From Buttiauxella agrestis (GTDB taxonomy: Bacteria > Pseudomonadota > Gammaproteobacteria > Enterobacterales > Enterobacteriaceae): a stretch of 64,000 nucleotides of DNA. Below are positions 18,686 through 29,985 of the stretch, in pieces. The stretch is from positions 2,258,763-2,322,762 of the forward strand of contig NZ_UIGI01000001.1 of assembly GCF_900446255.1 (NCBI RefSeq), given 5' to 3'. The position numbers and the translations under genes are program-made. A model generated the notes under the pieces. That model searched no databases. It worked only from the letters and a program-made list of their open reading frames with translations, and was not told the DNA's origin. Each line of letters opens with the position of its first letter. The first letter of the stretch is position 1.

Positions 18686-19960
18686 ATGGCGAGCATCAAT
18701 TTGATAAAACAATTGCAAGAGCGGGGCTTAGTCGCCCAGGTAACGGATGAAGAAGCGTTAGCACAGCGACTGGCGCAAGGGCCAATTGCTCTGTATTGCG
18801 GCTTTGATCCTACCGCTGACAGCTTGCATTTGGGCCATCTGGTTCCACTGCTGTGCCTGAAACGCTTCCAGGAAGCAGGTCACAAACCGGTTGCGCTGGT
18901 GGGTGGTGCAACAGGCCTGATTGGCGATCCAAGTTTTAAAGCCTCCGAGCGCAAACTGAATACCGAAGATACCGTGCAAGAGTGGGTTGAAAAAATCCGC
19001 CGTCAGGTTGCCCCATTCCTCGATTTTGACTGTGGAGAAAACTCAGCGATTGCGGCGAATAACTACGACTGGTTTGGCGGAATGAACGTTCTGACCTTCC
19101 TGCGTGATATTGGTAAGCACTTCTCCGTCAACCAGATGATCAACAAAGAAGCGGTGAAGCAGCGTCTGAACCGTGATGATGTGGGTATCTCCTTTACAGA
19201 GTTCTCCTACAACCTGCTGCAAGGTTACGACTTCGCCTGCCTGAACAAACTGCACGGCGTGGTTCTGCAAATTGGCGGTTCCGATCAGTGGGGTAACATC
19301 ACCTCTGGTATCGACCTGACCCGCCGCCTGCACCAGCAACAAGCATTTGGTCTGACTGTTCCACTGATCACCAAATCTGATGGCACCAAATTCGGTAAAA
19401 CCGAAGGCGGCGCAGTCTGGCTTGATCCGAAGAAAACCAGCCCGTACAAATTCTACCAATTCTGGATTAACACTGCGGATTCCGACGTTTATCGCTTCCT
19501 TAAGTTCTTCACCTTCATGAGCCTGGAAGAAATCGACGCGCTGGAAGCAGAAGACAAAAACAGTGGCGCGGCTCCGCGTGCGCAATACGTACTGGCAGAG
19601 CAAGTCACCCGTCTGGTTCACGGTGAAGAAGGTCTGGAAGCGGCGAAACGTATTACCCGCAGCCTGTTTAACGGCAACCTGAGCGATTTGACCGAAGCTG
19701 ACCTTGAGCAACTGGCTCAGGACGGCGTGCCAATGGTTGAAATGGAACGCGGCGCTGATTTACAACAAGCATTGGTCGATTCTGAACTGCAACCGTCTCG
19801 TGGTCAGGCGCGTAAAACGATCGCGCAAAATGCTATCACCATTAACGGTGAGAAGCAGTCCGACCCGGAATATACCTTTGCTGATAGCGATATTCTGTTC
19901 AATCGCTACACCTTGCTGCGCCGGGGTAAGAAAAATTACTGCCTCGTTTGCTGGAAGTAA
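18686..19960 (+). CDS. tyrS: TyrS, tyrosyl-tRNA synthetase
   Basis: A 424-residue class I synthetase. The HIGH-type motif is HLGH ([11 protein letters not shown]) and the KMSKS-type motif is KFGKT. Tyrosine pocket residues are in [10 protein letters not shown] and [10 protein letters not shown]-terminal S4 domain (about 350-424) ends in [11 protein letters not shown] start at the ATG at 18686 ([10 protein letters not shown]), the E. coli length; an ATG 12 bases upstream is in frame. A strong terminator follows at 19975. Confidence 0.98.
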   Translation: MASINLIKQLQERGLVAQVTDEEALAQRLAQGPIALYCGFDPTADSLHLGHLVPLLCLKRFQEAGHKPVALVGGATGLIGDPSFKASERKLNTEDTVQEWVEKIRRQVAPFLDFDCGENSAIAANNYDWFGGMNVLTFLRDIGKHFSVNQMINKEAVKQRLNRDDVGISFTEFSYNLLQGYDFACLNKLHGVVLQIGGSDQWGNITSGIDLTRRLHQQQAFGLTVPLITKSDGTKFGKTEGGAVWLDPKKTSPYKFYQFWINTADSDVYRFLKFFTFMSLEEIDALEAEDKNSGAAPRAQYVLAEQVTRLVHGEEGLEAAKRITRSLFNGNLSDLTEADLEQLAQDGVPMVEMERGADLQQALVDSELQPSRGQARKTIAQNAITINGEKQSDPEYTFADSDILFNRYTLLRRGKKNYCLVCWK

Positions 19961-19974
19961 TTAAGAAAGGCCAG

Positions 19975-20006
19975 AAGGGCGTGGGAAACCACGCCCTTTA
20001 TTTTTG
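19975..20006 (+). terminator. tyrS terminator
   Basis: Arms AAGGGCGTGG / CCACGCCCTT with a GAAA tetraloop, followed by TATTTTTG. Confidence 0.9.
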
Positions 20007-20038
20007 CGATATATCCCCAGAGTAGCCCGAGTAGAGAA

Positions 20039-20899
20039 ATGAAAAATATTCTTGCCATCCAGTCCCATGTGGTTTTTGGTCATGCAGGTAATAGTGCTGC
20101 CGAATTCCCGATGCGCCGCCTGGGCGCTAATGTGTGGTCGCTGAACACCGTTCAGTTCTCTAATCACACCCAATACGGAAAATGGACAGGCGACGTCATG
20201 CCTGCCAGCCATCTCAGTGAGATTGTGCAGGGAATTGCAGATATCGGTCAGTTGCAGCGTTGTGACGCGGTACTGAGTGGTTATCTTGGCTCTGCGGAGC
20301 AGGGTGAGCACATTCTTTCTATCGTGCGCAAAGTGAAAGAAGCGAATCCGCAGGCGAAGTATTTCTGTGATCCGGTTATGGGGCACCCTGAAAAGGGTTG
20401 TATCGTCGCACCTGGTGTAGCCGAATTCCATACACGCTATGCATTGCCTGCCAGCGACATTATTGCGCCAAACCTGATTGAGCTTGAAATTCTCAGCGGT
20501 CATGCAGTGAATACCGTTGAAGAAGCGGTTGCCACGGCGCGTGAACTTATCGCCAAAGGCCCGCAAATTGTACTGGTGAAACACCTGGCACGTGCCGCTT
20601 ATCAGCAAGATCGCTTTGAGATGTTGTTGGTGACAGCCGATGAGGCCTGGCATATTCACCGTCCGCTGGTGGACTTTGGCGAGCGCCAGCCAGTTGGCGT
20701 CGGTGATGTGACCAGCGGCCTGTTGCTGGTGAAGTTGTTGCAGGGCGCCACTCTTCGCGAAGCACTTGAGCACGTTACTGCTGCGGTTTATGACGTGATG
20801 GTCGTGACGAAGAAAATGGAAGAGTACGAACTGCAACTGGTTGCCGCCCAGGAAGGCATTGCTAAACCTGAGCATTATTTCACTGCGGTGAAACTCTGA
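20039..20899 (+). CDS. pdxY: PdxY, pyridoxal kinase 2
   Basis: A 286-residue ribokinase-fold kinase that phosphorylates pyridoxal in the B6 salvage pathway. Diagnostic segments are [20 protein letters not shown], the [13 protein letters not shown] motif and the anion-hole/catalytic [12 protein letters not shown]. It lies 78 bp after tyrS behind a terminator, so readthrough or its own promoter drives it. It is convergent with gstA. Confidence 0.97.
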   Translation: MKNILAIQSHVVFGHAGNSAAEFPMRRLGANVWSLNTVQFSNHTQYGKWTGDVMPASHLSEIVQGIADIGQLQRCDAVLSGYLGSAEQGEHILSIVRKVKEANPQAKYFCDPVMGHPEKGCIVAPGVAEFHTRYALPASDIIAPNLIELEILSGHAVNTVEEAVATARELIAKGPQIVLVKHLARAAYQQDRFEMLLVTADEAWHIHRPLVDFGERQPVGVGDVTSGLLLVKLLQGATLREALEHVTAAVYDVMVVTKKMEEYELQLVAAQEGIAKPEHYFTAVKL

Positions 20900-20904
20900 T
20901 ATAT

Positions 20905-20930
20905 AAACGCCCCTGTTAGCAGGGGCGTTT
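20905..20930. terminator. bidirectional terminator between pdxY and gstA
   Basis: Arms AAACGCCCCT / AGGGGCGTTT with a six-base loop between convergent genes. Confidence 0.85.
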
Positions 20931-20943
20931 CACTTCCAGCAGA

Positions 20944-21546
20944 TTAAATCCCTTCAGCTGTTAACGCCGCCGCCACTGCCGGACGCGCTTTCATACGTTC
21001 CATAAACGCGTCGATGTTGCTCAACCCTTCCAGATTGAGTTTCAGCGCCTGCGCCCAGCGCAATACGGTAAACAGATACGCATCCGCCACGCTAAAACGC
21101 AGACCCATCAGCCACTGTTTGTCATTCAACTCTTCGTTGACGTATTTGAATTTTTTCTCAAGTGCGGCACGCGTAAGTGTTTTGAAATCGTCAGGTGTTG
21201 CTGGATTAAATAATGGCGAGAAACCTTTGTGAAGCTCTGTCGCAATGTAGTTAAGCCACTCGAGCGTATGGTAGCGCGTCATGCTGCCCGCGGGAGCGAG
21301 CAGCTGGCGGTCAGGCACTTTATCTGCGAGGAACTGCACAATCGCAACCCCTTCAGTCAGCAGCGAACCGTCATCAAGTACCAGTGCCGGAACCTGGCCT
21401 TTGGCATTCACTTCAAGATAGTCGTCACCCGTTTCGGTTTTCTTTGCCGCTAAGTCGACTTTGACGAGGGAGAAATCTACACCGGTTTCGCGCAGGATGA
21501 TGTGGGGGGAGAGGGAACAGGCACCAGCTTTATAATACAGTTTCAT
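20944..21546 (-). CDS. gstA: GstA, beta-class glutathione S-transferase
   Basis: A 200-residue bacterial GST. The N-terminal thioredoxin-fold domain begins [16 protein letters not shown], with the Cys10 that marks the beta class; the all-helical C-terminal domain includes the conserved [10 protein letters not shown]-capping box. It conjugates or transfers glutathione in detoxification. Length and neighbours (pdxY, dtpA) agree with E. coli. Confidence 0.95.
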   Translation of the reverse strand: MKLYYKAGACSLSPHIILRETGVDFSLVKVDLAAKKTETGDDYLEVNAKGQVPALVLDDGSLLTEGVAIVQFLADKVPDRQLLAPAGSMTRYHTLEWLNYIATELHKGFSPLFNPATPDDFKTLTRAALEKKFKYVNEELNDKQWLMGLRFSVADAYLFTVLRWAQALKLNLEGLSNIDAFMERMKARPAVAAALTAEGI

Positions 21547-21599
21547 TACTGAACTCCTATGGGGCGCTAAGATACCCTATGTTAGTGCGCAAACGGGCA

Positions 21600-21631
21600 A
21601 AAAAAAAGCCGTTAGCGAAAAGCTAACGGCT
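21600..21631 (-). terminator. dtpA terminator
   Basis: Arms AGCCGTTAGC / GCTAACGGCT with a five-base loop. On the - strand the hairpin is followed by eight or more T residues. It ends dtpA before gstA. Confidence 0.92.
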
Positions 21632-21655
21632 GAAAAAATCATGTTTCCCGCTACA

Positions 21656-23161
21656 TTACGCGGTGGCTGTTTCCGTGTTGGTTTCAGCTTTTTCGTCGCT
21701 CTGTGCCATACGGCTCAGTTTCGGCGCCGTAATCATCATCAGAACCGCGATAACAGCGGTAGCAATACCGATTTGCATGAATACGTGACCGTAAACTGCA
21801 AGTGACTGCAATGGATCTGTCACGTTTTCCGGCACAGCCATCAGGTTGGCAACTTTACCTGCAATGATTGCTGCACCAGCAGTCGTCAGGAACCAGCTAC
21901 CCATGATGAAGCCCATCAGACGCTGTGGCACCAATTGTGCAACCATCGCCAGACCCAGACCAGAAATCATCAGTTCGCCGATACTTTGCAGCGCATAGCT
22001 CAGGATCAACCAGCTTACTGAAACGATACCCGCATCGGATGCAAACTTAGCACCGACTGGCAGCACCAGGAACGCAAGGGAGCACAGAACCATACCGAAT
22101 GCGAACTTGTGCGGCATTGGGATGCGGTCGCCCATTTTGTTATAGATTGCAGCCAGAATCGGGCTACCAATCATGATCCAGAATGGGTTCAGTGCCTGGA
22201 ACTGCTCTGGCTCAAACGCGATACCCAGAATGGAGTGTTCAACGTTACGGATAGCAAAGAAGTTCAGAGAGGTCGGCATTTGGCTATACAGCACAAAGAA
22301 CACGATCGCTTCAACCATCAGGATGAATGCAACAATCATCTTACGACGCGCTGTGCCTTTCATGGCGAAGGTTTCTTTAGCAAAGATAAACACGATGCCC
22401 AGAGCAACTACGCCCAGAACCATACGTGCGATACCCTGGTTGTGCAGCAGCCAGGTTGCCGCAGTAACCAGCACCAGAACGCCGACAATAGTCGTGGCCA
22501 GTTTACCGAAGTGAACAGGCTGGAAGTCAGGTTTGGAACCGTGATTTTTCACCCACTTCTTACAGAACATGAAGTTCACGAGGGTGATCAGCATACCCAC
22601 GAAGCTCAGAGAGAACGCAACGCTCCAGCCATACTTCGCTGCCAGCCATGGTGTGGCCAACATAGAGAAGAATGAACCGATGTTGATGGACATGTAGTAC
22701 ATAGTAAATGCACCGTCCAGACGTGGGTCATCCTTTTCATAGCAAGTAGAAAGCAGGGAAGACGGGTTAGCCTTGAACAGACCGTTACCCACAGCGATTG
22801 TCGCCATACCCATATACACGACAGCAACATCGTGGCCGGAATAAGCTACCAGCGCGTAACCGATAGCCAGGACGATAGTACCGAGGACAATGACACGTTT
22901 GGTGCCGAGAACTTTATCGCCCAACCAACCACCAATAGCGACCATTCCGTAGACCAGCGCGCTGAAGGAAGAGAACAGGGTGATGGAGTCAGCTTCGGAC
23001 ATACCCAGCATTTTGACCAGGTAAACGGCCATGATGCCTTGCAGGCCGTAGTAGCCAAAACGCTCCCACAACTCGATAGAGAAAATCAGGTAGAACGATT
23101 TAGGTTGTTTGAAAGCGTTCAGACTTACGCTTTCTGTTGGTTTTTGGTTTGCAGTCGACAC
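21656..23161 (-). CDS. dtpA: DtpA, proton-coupled di/tripeptide permease (TppB/YdgR)
   Basis: A 501-residue POT/PTR-family membrane transporter with about 14 helices. The ExxER proton-coupling motif ([15 protein letters not shown]) and the PTR signatures [15 protein letters not shown] and FKANPSS are present. It imports di- and tripeptides. I choose the GTG at 23161 (protein begins [10 protein letters not shown] after Met) because it has GAGGT six bases upstream and the E. coli length. The 17-codon longer ATG reading would absorb the Shine-Dalgarno. Confidence 0.95.
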   Translation of the reverse strand: MSTANQKPTESVSLNAFKQPKSFYLIFSIELWERFGYYGLQGIMAVYLVKMLGMSEADSITLFSSFSALVYGMVAIGGWLGDKVLGTKRVIVLGTIVLAIGYALVAYSGHDVAVVYMGMATIAVGNGLFKANPSSLLSTCYEKDDPRLDGAFTMYYMSINIGSFFSMLATPWLAAKYGWSVAFSLSFVGMLITLVNFMFCKKWVKNHGSKPDFQPVHFGKLATTIVGVLVLVTAATWLLHNQGIARMVLGVVALGIVFIFAKETFAMKGTARRKMIVAFILMVEAIVFFVLYSQMPTSLNFFAIRNVEHSILGIAFEPEQFQALNPFWIMIGSPILAAIYNKMGDRIPMPHKFAFGMVLCSLAFLVLPVGAKFASDAGIVSVSWLILSYALQSIGELMISGLGLAMVAQLVPQRLMGFIMGSWFLTTAGAAIIAGKVANLMAVPENVTDPLQSLAVYGHVFMQIGIATAVIAVLMMITAPKLSRMAQSDEKAETNTETATA

Positions 23162-23777
23162 ATATACCTCTTTTTTTACATCCCACTTTAACAGGAGTTT
23201 TCTAAGCGTCATGCCGGGTGGGCATTCGCTTTTTTAGTTATAAGGAAGGGGAAACGGCGGGTAATGTTCACTATCCTGCGCAATCAGGCAAGAGGTTTGT
23301 AATACTCTGTTACATATATCCGAGGCGGAATAAAGCTCCGAAAAGCAATTTGTTATTCAGCGTTAAATTTTATCAAAATGCGCTTTACCAATTTATTCTC
23401 TTCTGGAATGTCAAAATTAAATCAATTTAGTTATATATTCTGCTCTAAAGGCGAATGTGTAGTGATATGGGCGGGGTGTAAAGATATGTGCAGGCTATTG
23501 TACTGCTTTAGTTGAGTATTCACTGGTGAATAAGAGGTTATTTGTTTCATTTTGATGACTTAAATTTAACATCAGGTTATCAGTGTGATCTGCGTCACAT
23601 AGTTATGGAAAATTCTTATCGTAAAAAAACGATTAACCTGTTCGGGTAATTATTCACCGCAGGATGTAAACGAAGCGGCCATGATTTGCAGAACAAAGCA
23701 GCAGAATACGACGAATCTAAAGAGAGGAGGAATTGAGCATTGAAGCGGCCTGCCACGCATGCAGCAGGCGGAAGAAA
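23162..23777. promoter_or_regulatory. long intergenic region between nth and dtpA
   Basis: 616 bases, AT-rich, with no credible ORF. It contains the dtpA promoter(s) and a perfect CRP-type palindrome at 23584-23599. A short GCCTGC / GCAGGC hairpin (23748-23769) lies just after the nth stop. I found no tRNA or obvious sRNA terminator. Confidence 0.6.
23584..23599. promoter_or_regulatory. perfect CRP-type box
   Basis: TGTGATCTGCGTCACA matches TGTGA-N6-TCACA in every specified position. It lies about 420 bp upstream of the dtpA start, farther than usual for direct activation, so an upstream dtpA promoter or another transcript may be involved. Confidence 0.7.
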
Positions 23778-24413
23778 TCAGATATCGACTTTATCTTTGT
23801 ATTCGCAAAGATCTTCGATGATACACGAGCCACAGCGCGGCTTGCGGGCAATACAGGTATAGCGACCGTGAAGGATAAGCCAGTGATGGCAATCGACTTT
23901 AAATTCTGCCGGAACCACTTTCAGCAGTTTTTCCTCTACCTGCTCAACATTTTTACCCGGCGCAAAGTGGGTACGGTTACAGACGCGGAAGATATGGGTA
24001 TCTACCGCGATGGTCGGCCAGCCAAAGGCGGTGTTAAGCACCACGTTTGCTGTTTTACGTCCTACACCGGGTAACGCTTCCAGCGCGGCACGGTCTTCCG
24101 GCACCTCGCCATTATGCAATTCAATCAGCATCCGGCAGGTCTTAATCACGTTCTCAGCCTTGCTGTTAAACAGGCCGATGGTTTTGATGTAGGATTTGAT
24201 ACCGTCCACGCCCAACTCCAGCATCGCTTGCGGTGTATTCGCCACCGGATAAAGCTTCGCCGTAGCTTTGTTGACGCTGACATCTGTCGCCTGCGCAGAC
24301 AACAACACGGCTATCAGCAGCTCAAACGGCGTGCTGAATTGCAGCTCTGTCGTAGGATGAGGATTGTTGTCACGCAGGCGCGTGAGGATCTCTAACCTTT
24401 TACTCTTATTCAT
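23778..24413 (-). CDS. nth: Nth, endonuclease III
   Basis: A 211-residue bifunctional DNA glycosylase/AP lyase. The helix-hairpin-helix EALPGVGRKTANVV contains the catalytic Lys, the catalytic Asp lies in AVDTHIFRV, and the C-terminal [4Fe-4S] site is spaced as CIARKPRCGSCIIEDLC. It removes oxidised pyrimidines. It is the last gene of the rsx operon, abutting rsxE (the stop and start regions touch), as in E. coli. Confidence 0.98.
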   Translation of the reverse strand: MNKSKRLEILTRLRDNNPHPTTELQFSTPFELLIAVLLSAQATDVSVNKATAKLYPVANTPQAMLELGVDGIKSYIKTIGLFNSKAENVIKTCRMLIELHNGEVPEDRAALEALPGVGRKTANVVLNTAFGWPTIAVDTHIFRVCNRTHFAPGKNVEQVEEKLLKVVPAEFKVDCHHWLILHGRYTCIARKPRCGSCIIEDLCEYKDKVDI

Positions 24414-25099
24414 TACGCTTTCTCTGGATGTCCTTCCGTGGCGACAGCTTTCGCTGCGCGGCGCGTTTTCATTTTTTCATCAATAAGATATTTAACGGCA
24501 AGCATCAAACCCAAACCAATAAATGCCCCTGGAGGCAGCATGGCCAGCAGGAAAGGAGTATCAGTATGGAACACTTCAATACGCAGCACTTTTGCCCAGT
24601 TACCTAACAGCGCATCAGCCCCATCAAACAGCGTCCCGTTGCCAATAATTTCACGCAGCGAGCCGAGAACGAACATCGCGCTGGTAGCCCCCATGCCGAT
24701 GGCAAACCCATCGAGAGCGGCAAGCGGTACGCTACTTTTAGCGGCAAAAGCTTCGGCGCGACCAATCACAATGCAGTTGGTCACAATCAAAGGAATAAAA
24801 ATCCCCAGCGACTGATACAAACCGTAGGCGTAAGCATTAATCAGCATCTGTACGGTACTGACCACCGACGCGATAATCATCACGTAAATCGGGATACGAA
24901 TTTCAGCAGGAACCCAGCGCCGCAGCGCTGAAACCGCGCTGTTGGTTAGCACTAATACCAACGTAGTGGCGAGGCCAAGTCCCAGGGCGTTTGTGGCTGT
25001 GGACGTTACCGCCAGCAGCGGGCACAGGCCCAGTAACTGCACCAGCGCGGAGTTATTTTTCCATAGCCCCTGAACGACAATATCTTTTACTTCGCTCAT
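24413..25099 (-). CDS. rsxE: RsxE, electron-transport complex membrane subunit
   Basis: A 228-residue membrane subunit with about six helices ([19 protein letters not shown]). It is part of the RsxABCDGE complex, related to Rnf and Na+-NQR, which keeps SoxR reduced. The start at 25099 overlaps the rsxG stop by four bases (ATGA). The five-codon longer reading is unlikely. Confidence 0.96.
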   Translation of the reverse strand: MSEVKDIVVQGLWKNNSALVQLLGLCPLLAVTSTATNALGLGLATTLVLVLTNSAVSALRRWVPAEIRIPIYVMIIASVVSTVQMLINAYAYGLYQSLGIFIPLIVTNCIVIGRAEAFAAKSSVPLAALDGFAIGMGATSAMFVLGSLREIIGNGTLFDGADALLGNWAKVLRIEVFHTDTPFLLAMLPPGAFIGLGLMLAVKYLIDEKMKTRRAAKAVATEGHPEKA

Positions 25100-25722
25100 G
25101 GTTGTGCTCCACAAACAGGTAAGTTATCTACTTGAGTGGGTAATGTTTTTGCGAACAATCCCGCACGTTTTACCGCATTGACAACCGCGCGCGGGGTAAT
25201 CGTCGCGCCGGTAAACTGATCAAACTGACCGCCGTCTTTCTTCACCGCCCAGATCGGGTCATTATTACCCTGAATGGTTTTACCCGCAAAATGGGTAATC
25301 CAGTCGCTCAGACGCGTTTCGATTTTATCACCCAGGCCGGGTGTTTCGTGATGTTCCGTCACTCGTGAACCTAATACTTTGCCGTTAAAATCCGCCGCGA
25401 CCAGCAACTGAATAGCACCAGAATAGCCATCGGGTGCAGTCGCTTCCATGACCACGGCTATCGGCTGCGAACCTTTACGCGCAACATAGATTTCGCGATC
25501 GCCTTTGCCTAACGGTGAATTGTTCACCACCACGCAGCTAGCCTGAATATTGTTGTCGTAACTATCGGATGAAATCACCTGATCGAACAGCACCTTCTGT
25601 TGAGCAACGGCTTGCTGTTCGATGGTGCCTTTGGTCAGCGCGTTAACGACTGCGGTAAGTCCTGTTGCCAGCGCGGCAAACAGCGCCAGAGTCACGCCAT
25701 GTTTTTGCATTGTTTTCAGCAT
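25096..25722 (-). CDS. rsxG: RsxG, FMN-bearing electron-transport subunit
   Basis: A 208-residue protein with one N-terminal membrane anchor and a periplasmic FMN-binding domain. The flavinylation motif [11 protein letters not shown] supplies the Thr that carries covalent FMN. The ETPGLGDKI segment is conserved in RnfG/NqrC. Translationally coupled to rsxE. Confidence 0.96.
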   Translation of the reverse strand: MLKTMQKHGVTLALFAALATGLTAVVNALTKGTIEQQAVAQQKVLFDQVISSDSYDNNIQASCVVVNNSPLGKGDREIYVARKGSQPIAVVMEATAPDGYSGAIQLLVAADFNGKVLGSRVTEHHETPGLGDKIETRLSDWITHFAGKTIQGNNDPIWAVKKDGGQFDQFTGATITPRAVVNAVKRAGLFAKTLPTQVDNLPVCGAQP

Positions 25723-25731
25723 GACGAATCC

Positions 25732-26781
25732 TTAGCGATGCCCGTAAGCACGAGGGCGGGTGTAGTAATCAATCAACGGCACGGTAATGTTAGCCAGCAG
25801 AACGGCAAACGCGACACCATCAGGATAACCGCCGTAGGTGCGAATCAGCCAGACCAGCAAACCGGCCAGTGCGCCGAAAATCAGACGCCCACGATTGGTT
25901 GTCGAGGCGGTAACGGGGTCGGTGAGAATAAAGAATGCACCCAGCATCGTTGCGCCAGAGAACAGATGGATCAGCGGTGATGCACATTTTTCCGGAGCAA
26001 ACATCCAGCCCAGGGTGGAACACACCGCCAGCACCAGCAGAAAACTGACCGGAATATGCCAGCGAATGGCACCTTTCACCAGTAAGAACAGCCCGCCTGC
26101 AAGGAATGCGAGATTCACCCATTGCCAACCAATTCCCGCCAGCACGCCGGTATAAATCGGCTCTTGCAACAGGTCCGCGGCGGAATGCCCGGCGCGTAAT
26201 CCGGTTTTAAACGTGTCGAGCGGAGTGGCCTGACTTATACCATCTATACCCATCCGCAATTGCGACATGGTGTCGCCAGCCGCCGTCGTGCCAGAAAATA
26301 TCACGTGCAGGGAGTCGGCAAAACCGGGCACCGTTGCGGCAAGCGACTGCGGTGGCAACCAGGATGTCATTTGCACCGGGAAGGCAATCAACAACACCAC
26401 GTAACCGACCATTGCCGGGTTAAACGGGTTGTGCCCCAGGCCGCCATATAATTGTTTCGCGATAATCACGGCGAACACGGTACCCAGGATCACTATCCAC
26501 CATGGAGCGAACGGTGGAATACTGATGCCAAGCAACAGGCCGGTGAGCGCGGCAGAATTATCGCCCAGGATCCGTAGCGGCTGTTTGCGCAGTTTGAGCA
26601 CCAGCAGTTCAGCGGCGACAGCCGTCAAAATACCTAATGCGATTTGCACCAGACTGCCCCAGCCAAACCAGTACCACAGCATTGCCATTCCTGGCAATGT
26701 GGCATAAGTCACCAGCAGCATAATTCGCGATGTGCTGCGTTGGTTATGGGTATAAGGGGAGCTTGCTATCTTAAAAACCAT
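25732..26781 (-). CDS. rsxD: RsxD, FMN-bearing membrane subunit
   Basis: A 349-residue membrane protein (RnfD/NqrB family) with about nine helices. The flavinylation region is [10 protein letters not shown], where the Thr carries covalent FMN. It abuts rsxC, whose stop ends at 26782. The start at 26781 ([10 protein letters not shown]) matches the family. Confidence 0.96.
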   Translation of the reverse strand: MVFKIASSPYTHNQRSTSRIMLLVTYATLPGMAMLWYWFGWGSLVQIALGILTAVAAELLVLKLRKQPLRILGDNSAALTGLLLGISIPPFAPWWIVILGTVFAVIIAKQLYGGLGHNPFNPAMVGYVVLLIAFPVQMTSWLPPQSLAATVPGFADSLHVIFSGTTAAGDTMSQLRMGIDGISQATPLDTFKTGLRAGHSAADLLQEPIYTGVLAGIGWQWVNLAFLAGGLFLLVKGAIRWHIPVSFLLVLAVCSTLGWMFAPEKCASPLIHLFSGATMLGAFFILTDPVTASTTNRGRLIFGALAGLLVWLIRTYGGYPDGVAFAVLLANITVPLIDYYTRPRAYGHR

Positions 26782-28743
26782 TTATTCCTCTGATGCCATT
26801 TGTTGCGCTGCTTTTCGTGCCTGGACACGAGCAATTGCCGCGGCAACGGCGGCTTTACGCGGATCTTGTTCTTCGGCAGGTGTTTCTTCAGATTGTTGTT
26901 CGGCCTTCGCGGCTTTACGGGCTTTCGCTCGGGCAATGGCGGCTTCGACCGCCGCTTTGCGCGGATCAACCGTTTCGGTTTTAGCCACTTCGACAGGGGC
27001 TGTTGCTGCTTCGTTTGCCTGAGCCGCTTTGCGTGCTTTCGCTCGGGCAATCGCTGCTTCGACCGCGGCTTTACGCGGATCAACAACACCGGTTTCTGCA
27101 GGAGTTTCTTGCGCTTCTTTCTCAACCTGACGAGCGCGCGCCTGCGCTTTACGCGCTTCGCGGGCGGCAATCACTTGCTGGTTGTCCGGCAAGGTTCCCG
27201 CTTTGATAACAATCGGCTCATTACCTTGCGCATTCTTGCTTTTCACCCGGGCGAGGGCGGCCTGAATGGCATCATTATCTTTAGCTGTAGGTTGAACGGC
27301 TGCTTGTTTATGGCGCTCAAGGCGAGCGGCTTTTTCGCGTTCGAGCCGCGCCTGGCGCGCTTCAAAGCGCTCTTTGGCTTCAGCGGTGCGTTTGGCTTCC
27401 AGCTCGATTTCACGGATCTCGGCTTTTTCCTGGCGGAAATATTGCACCAGCGGAATATTGCTTGGGCAAACGTACGCGCAAGCGCCGCATTCGATGCAAT
27501 CTTTGAGATTATGGGCCTGCGCTTTATCGTGCTGTTGCCCACGGCTAAACCAGTAGAGTTGCTGTGGCAAAAGATCTGCCGGGCAGGAATCAGCGCAGGC
27601 ACTGCAACGAATGCAGCTCTGTTCTTCTTGTTGCTCTCCCATTTCGAGAGTGGAAGGTGCCAGCAAACAGTTGGTGATTTTGACGACAGGAACATCCAGC
27701 CACGGCAGGCTAAAGCCCATTAACGGCCCGCCCATAATCACTTGCTGATCATGACCCGGACGGAATACGGCAAAATCCAACAGATGGCGGACTGGCGTTC
27801 CCAGACGCGCCCAGACATTCCCCGGTTGCTGAACGGCACCGCCGGTTAACGTCACCACTCGCTCGGTTAACGGTTCTCCATCCATAACGGCGCGTTTCAC
27901 GGCAAAAGCGGTGCCGACGTTTTGCATCAGCACCCCAATATCTGACGAACGGCCACCTTGTGGGACTTGTTTCCCGGTCAGGATTTGAGTCAGTTGCTTT
28001 GCGCCACCAGACGGATATTTGGTTGGGATCACCCGCAACTCGATACCGTGCGTATTGCAAAGTACCGCACGCATCATCGAAATGGCCTGCGGCTTGTTAT
28101 CTTCAATGCCAATTAACACGCGCTTTGGCTGCAAAATATGCGCAAGAATACGCACGCCGTCGATGATTTGCGCCGCGCAATCCTGCATCAGACGGTCATC
28201 GGCGGTAATGTAAGGCTCACACTCCGCGGCGTTGATGATCAGCGTGTCGATTTTATCGCCGCCACCGAGCAATTTATTCCCGGTCGGGAAGCCTGCGCCG
28301 CCCAGACCGGCAACACCAAATTGATGAATACGCGCAATTAATTCTTCACGGCTATGCGACGTATAATCATGCCAACCGTCACGTTCAATCCAGGTATCTT
28401 CGCCATCGGCTTCAATAATCACACTCAGCTCAGCCAATGCAGAAGGATGGGCGGTCGAGTGGGGCGCAATGGCGGTGATGGTTCCGGAAGTTGGAGCATG
28501 AACAGGCAACATGCGACCACGCCCACGTGTCAAAGGTTGACCACGCAGCACATAATCGCCTGCTTTCACGCACAGCTCACCTTCAGCACCAATGTGCTGC
28601 TTCAATGGAATAACCAGCTTTTGTGGCAAAGGAACCTGGCGTAGTGGCGTGCCATTTGACTGAGTTTTCATTTCTGGCGGATGAATGCCACCATCGAAAT
28701 CCCAGATTTTGTCTTTTTTGAAACGGGTAAATAACTTAAGCAT
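26782..28743 (-). CDS. rsxC: RsxC, ferredoxin/NADH-linked iron-sulfur and FMN subunit
   Basis: A 653-residue RnfC-type subunit. It has an N-terminal barrel-sandwich domain, the Rossmann-like FMN/NADH domain ([11 protein letters not shown]), an SLBB segment and two [4Fe-4S] motifs ([16 protein letters not shown] and [14 protein letters not shown]). A charged Ala/Lys/Arg tail holds three copies of the unit [19 protein letters not shown] start at the ATG at 28743 ([12 protein letters not shown]), overlapping rsxB by eight bases, not the 47-codon longer reading. The tail is shorter than in E. coli K-12, which has more repeat copies. Confidence 0.96.
   Translation of the reverse strand: MLKLFTRFKKDKIWDFDGGIHPPEMKTQSNGTPLRQVPLPQKLVIPLKQHIGAEGELCVKAGDYVLRGQPLTRGRGRMLPVHAPTSGTITAIAPHSTAHPSALAELSVIIEADGEDTWIERDGWHDYTSHSREELIARIHQFGVAGLGGAGFPTGNKLLGGGDKIDTLIINAAECEPYITADDRLMQDCAAQIIDGVRILAHILQPKRVLIGIEDNKPQAISMMRAVLCNTHGIELRVIPTKYPSGGAKQLTQILTGKQVPQGGRSSDIGVLMQNVGTAFAVKRAVMDGEPLTERVVTLTGGAVQQPGNVWARLGTPVRHLLDFAVFRPGHDQQVIMGGPLMGFSLPWLDVPVVKITNCLLAPSTLEMGEQQEEQSCIRCSACADSCPADLLPQQLYWFSRGQQHDKAQAHNLKDCIECGACAYVCPSNIPLVQYFRQEKAEIREIELEAKRTAEAKERFEARQARLEREKAARLERHKQAAVQPTAKDNDAIQAALARVKSKNAQGNEPIVIKAGTLPDNQQVIAAREARKAQARARQVEKEAQETPAETGVVDPRKAAVEAAIARAKARKAAQANEAATAPVEVAKTETVDPRKAAVEAAIARAKARKAAKAEQQSEETPAEEQDPRKAAVAAAIARVQARKAAQQMASEE
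26830..27110 (-). repeat. three in-gene repeats in rsxC
   Basis: Three tandem, imperfect coding repeats, each containing GATCCGCGTAAAGC-type DNA for the peptide [18 protein letters not shown]. They are separated by 15-20 variable codons. They form the lysine- and alanine-rich C-terminal helix region of RsxC. Confidence 0.85.
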
Positions 28744-29314
28744 TTTGCTCCACCGGAATGAGTCTAACCGGGATGGTCTGCAGATCCCACTTCCAGCTTT
28801 CTGTGGTGGTTTCGACCGGGCGCAGCTCAATACAACGCGTAGGGCACGGGTCGACACATAAATTGCATCCGGTGCAAAGGTCACTAATTACGGTATGCAT
28901 GGCGCGAGTCGCACCGACAATGGCATCCACCGGGCAGGCCTGAATGCACTTGGTGCAGCCAATACAATTTGGTTCGTCGATAACGGCTAACATGCGAACG
29001 GGTTCCAATGCCTGAGCATCGCCTTCAATGGGCTGGGGATCCACGTTAAGTAAGGTTGCGATTTTGTGCATCACGGCTTCACCGCCAGGTGCGCATAAGT
29101 TGATTTTTGCACCCTGATTACCCACGGCTTCCGCATATGGACGGCAACCAGGATAGCCGCATTGCCCGCATTGACTCTGGGGTAACAGTTCGTCCAGTTT
29201 ATCGACAATTGGGTCTTCTTCGACGCGAAAACGACGCGAGGCATAACCGAGGATCAGCCCGAAGACCAGACCCAACAGGCCCAGCGCAATAACAGCAATC
29301 CAAATCGTACTCAT
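28736..29314 (-). CDS. rsxB: RsxB, ferredoxin-like iron-sulfur subunit
   Basis: A 192-residue protein with an N-terminal membrane helix. A four-Cys cluster motif ([15 protein letters not shown]) is followed by two [4Fe-4S] ferredoxin motifs ([14 protein letters not shown] and [13 protein letters not shown]). It relays electrons inside the Rsx complex. Start and stop overlap rsxA and rsxC, showing tight coupling. Confidence 0.97.
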   Translation of the reverse strand: MSTIWIAVIALGLLGLVFGLILGYASRRFRVEEDPIVDKLDELLPQSQCGQCGYPGCRPYAEAVGNQGAKINLCAPGGEAVMHKIATLLNVDPQPIEGDAQALEPVRMLAVIDEPNCIGCTKCIQACPVDAIVGATRAMHTVISDLCTGCNLCVDPCPTRCIELRPVETTTESWKWDLQTIPVRLIPVEQNA

Positions 29315-29895
29315 CAGAACTTCACCAACCCGCTAAAGCCCATAAAGGCCAGAGACATCAAACCGGCGGTAATAAGCGCGATGGCATTGCCACGAAATGG
29401 CGCGGGCACGTCGGCAACCGCTAAACGTTCGCGAATAGCCGCAAACAACACCATCACCAGCGAGAAACCCACGGCGGCAGAAAAACCATAAAGGGCTGAT
29501 TGCAGGAAGTTATGGCCGAGATTGATGTTCAACAACGCGACGCCCAGCACCGCACAGTTAGTGGTGATTAGCGGTAAAAAGATACCCAGCAGGCGATAGA
29601 GCGCCGGGCTGGTTTTGCGCACCACCATTTCGGTAAATTGCACGACGACGGCAATAACCAGAATAAACGCCAGCGTGCGCAAATAGACGAGGTCAAGAGG
29701 GATAAGGATCAACTCGTTGACCAGCCACGCACAAATAGACGCCAGGGTGAGTACAAAAGTGGTCGCCAGCCCCATGCCGATGGCCGTTTCCAATTTTTTG
29801 GAAACTCCCATAAACGGACACAGGCCAAGAAACTTCACTAATACGAAGTTATTAACCAGTACCGTACCAACAAAGAGCAGCAAATAATCTGTCAT
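29314..29895 (-). CDS. rsxA: RsxA, electron-transport complex membrane subunit
   Basis: A 193-residue membrane protein with about six helices ([21 protein letters not shown]), homologous to RsxE and RnfA/NqrE. It is the first gene of the rsxABCDGE-nth operon. I start at the ATG at 29895 ([10 protein letters not shown]); the six-codon extension is not conserved. Confidence 0.97.
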   Translation of the reverse strand: MTDYLLLFVGTVLVNNFVLVKFLGLCPFMGVSKKLETAIGMGLATTFVLTLASICAWLVNELILIPLDLVYLRTLAFILVIAVVVQFTEMVVRKTSPALYRLLGIFLPLITTNCAVLGVALLNINLGHNFLQSALYGFSAAVGFSLVMVLFAAIRERLAVADVPAPFRGNAIALITAGLMSLAFMGFSGLVKF

Positions 29896-29985
29896 GAATG
29901 AGACCTGAAACAAAAAAAAGCCGCCTATTATCGTCTAACCGACCGATGACGACAACTGGGCGTTTATAAGGTTATTACGGCGAAA

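Noticed and set aside
26830-27110. Tandem repeats resembling a CRISPR array
   Set aside because: The repeats are in frame inside rsxC and encode a conserved peptide unit; spacers are coding and unequal.
26800-27723. 307-residue ORF on the + strand opposite rsxC
   Set aside because: It mirrors the repetitive basic tail of rsxC; repeat-driven open frame, no ribosome-binding site.
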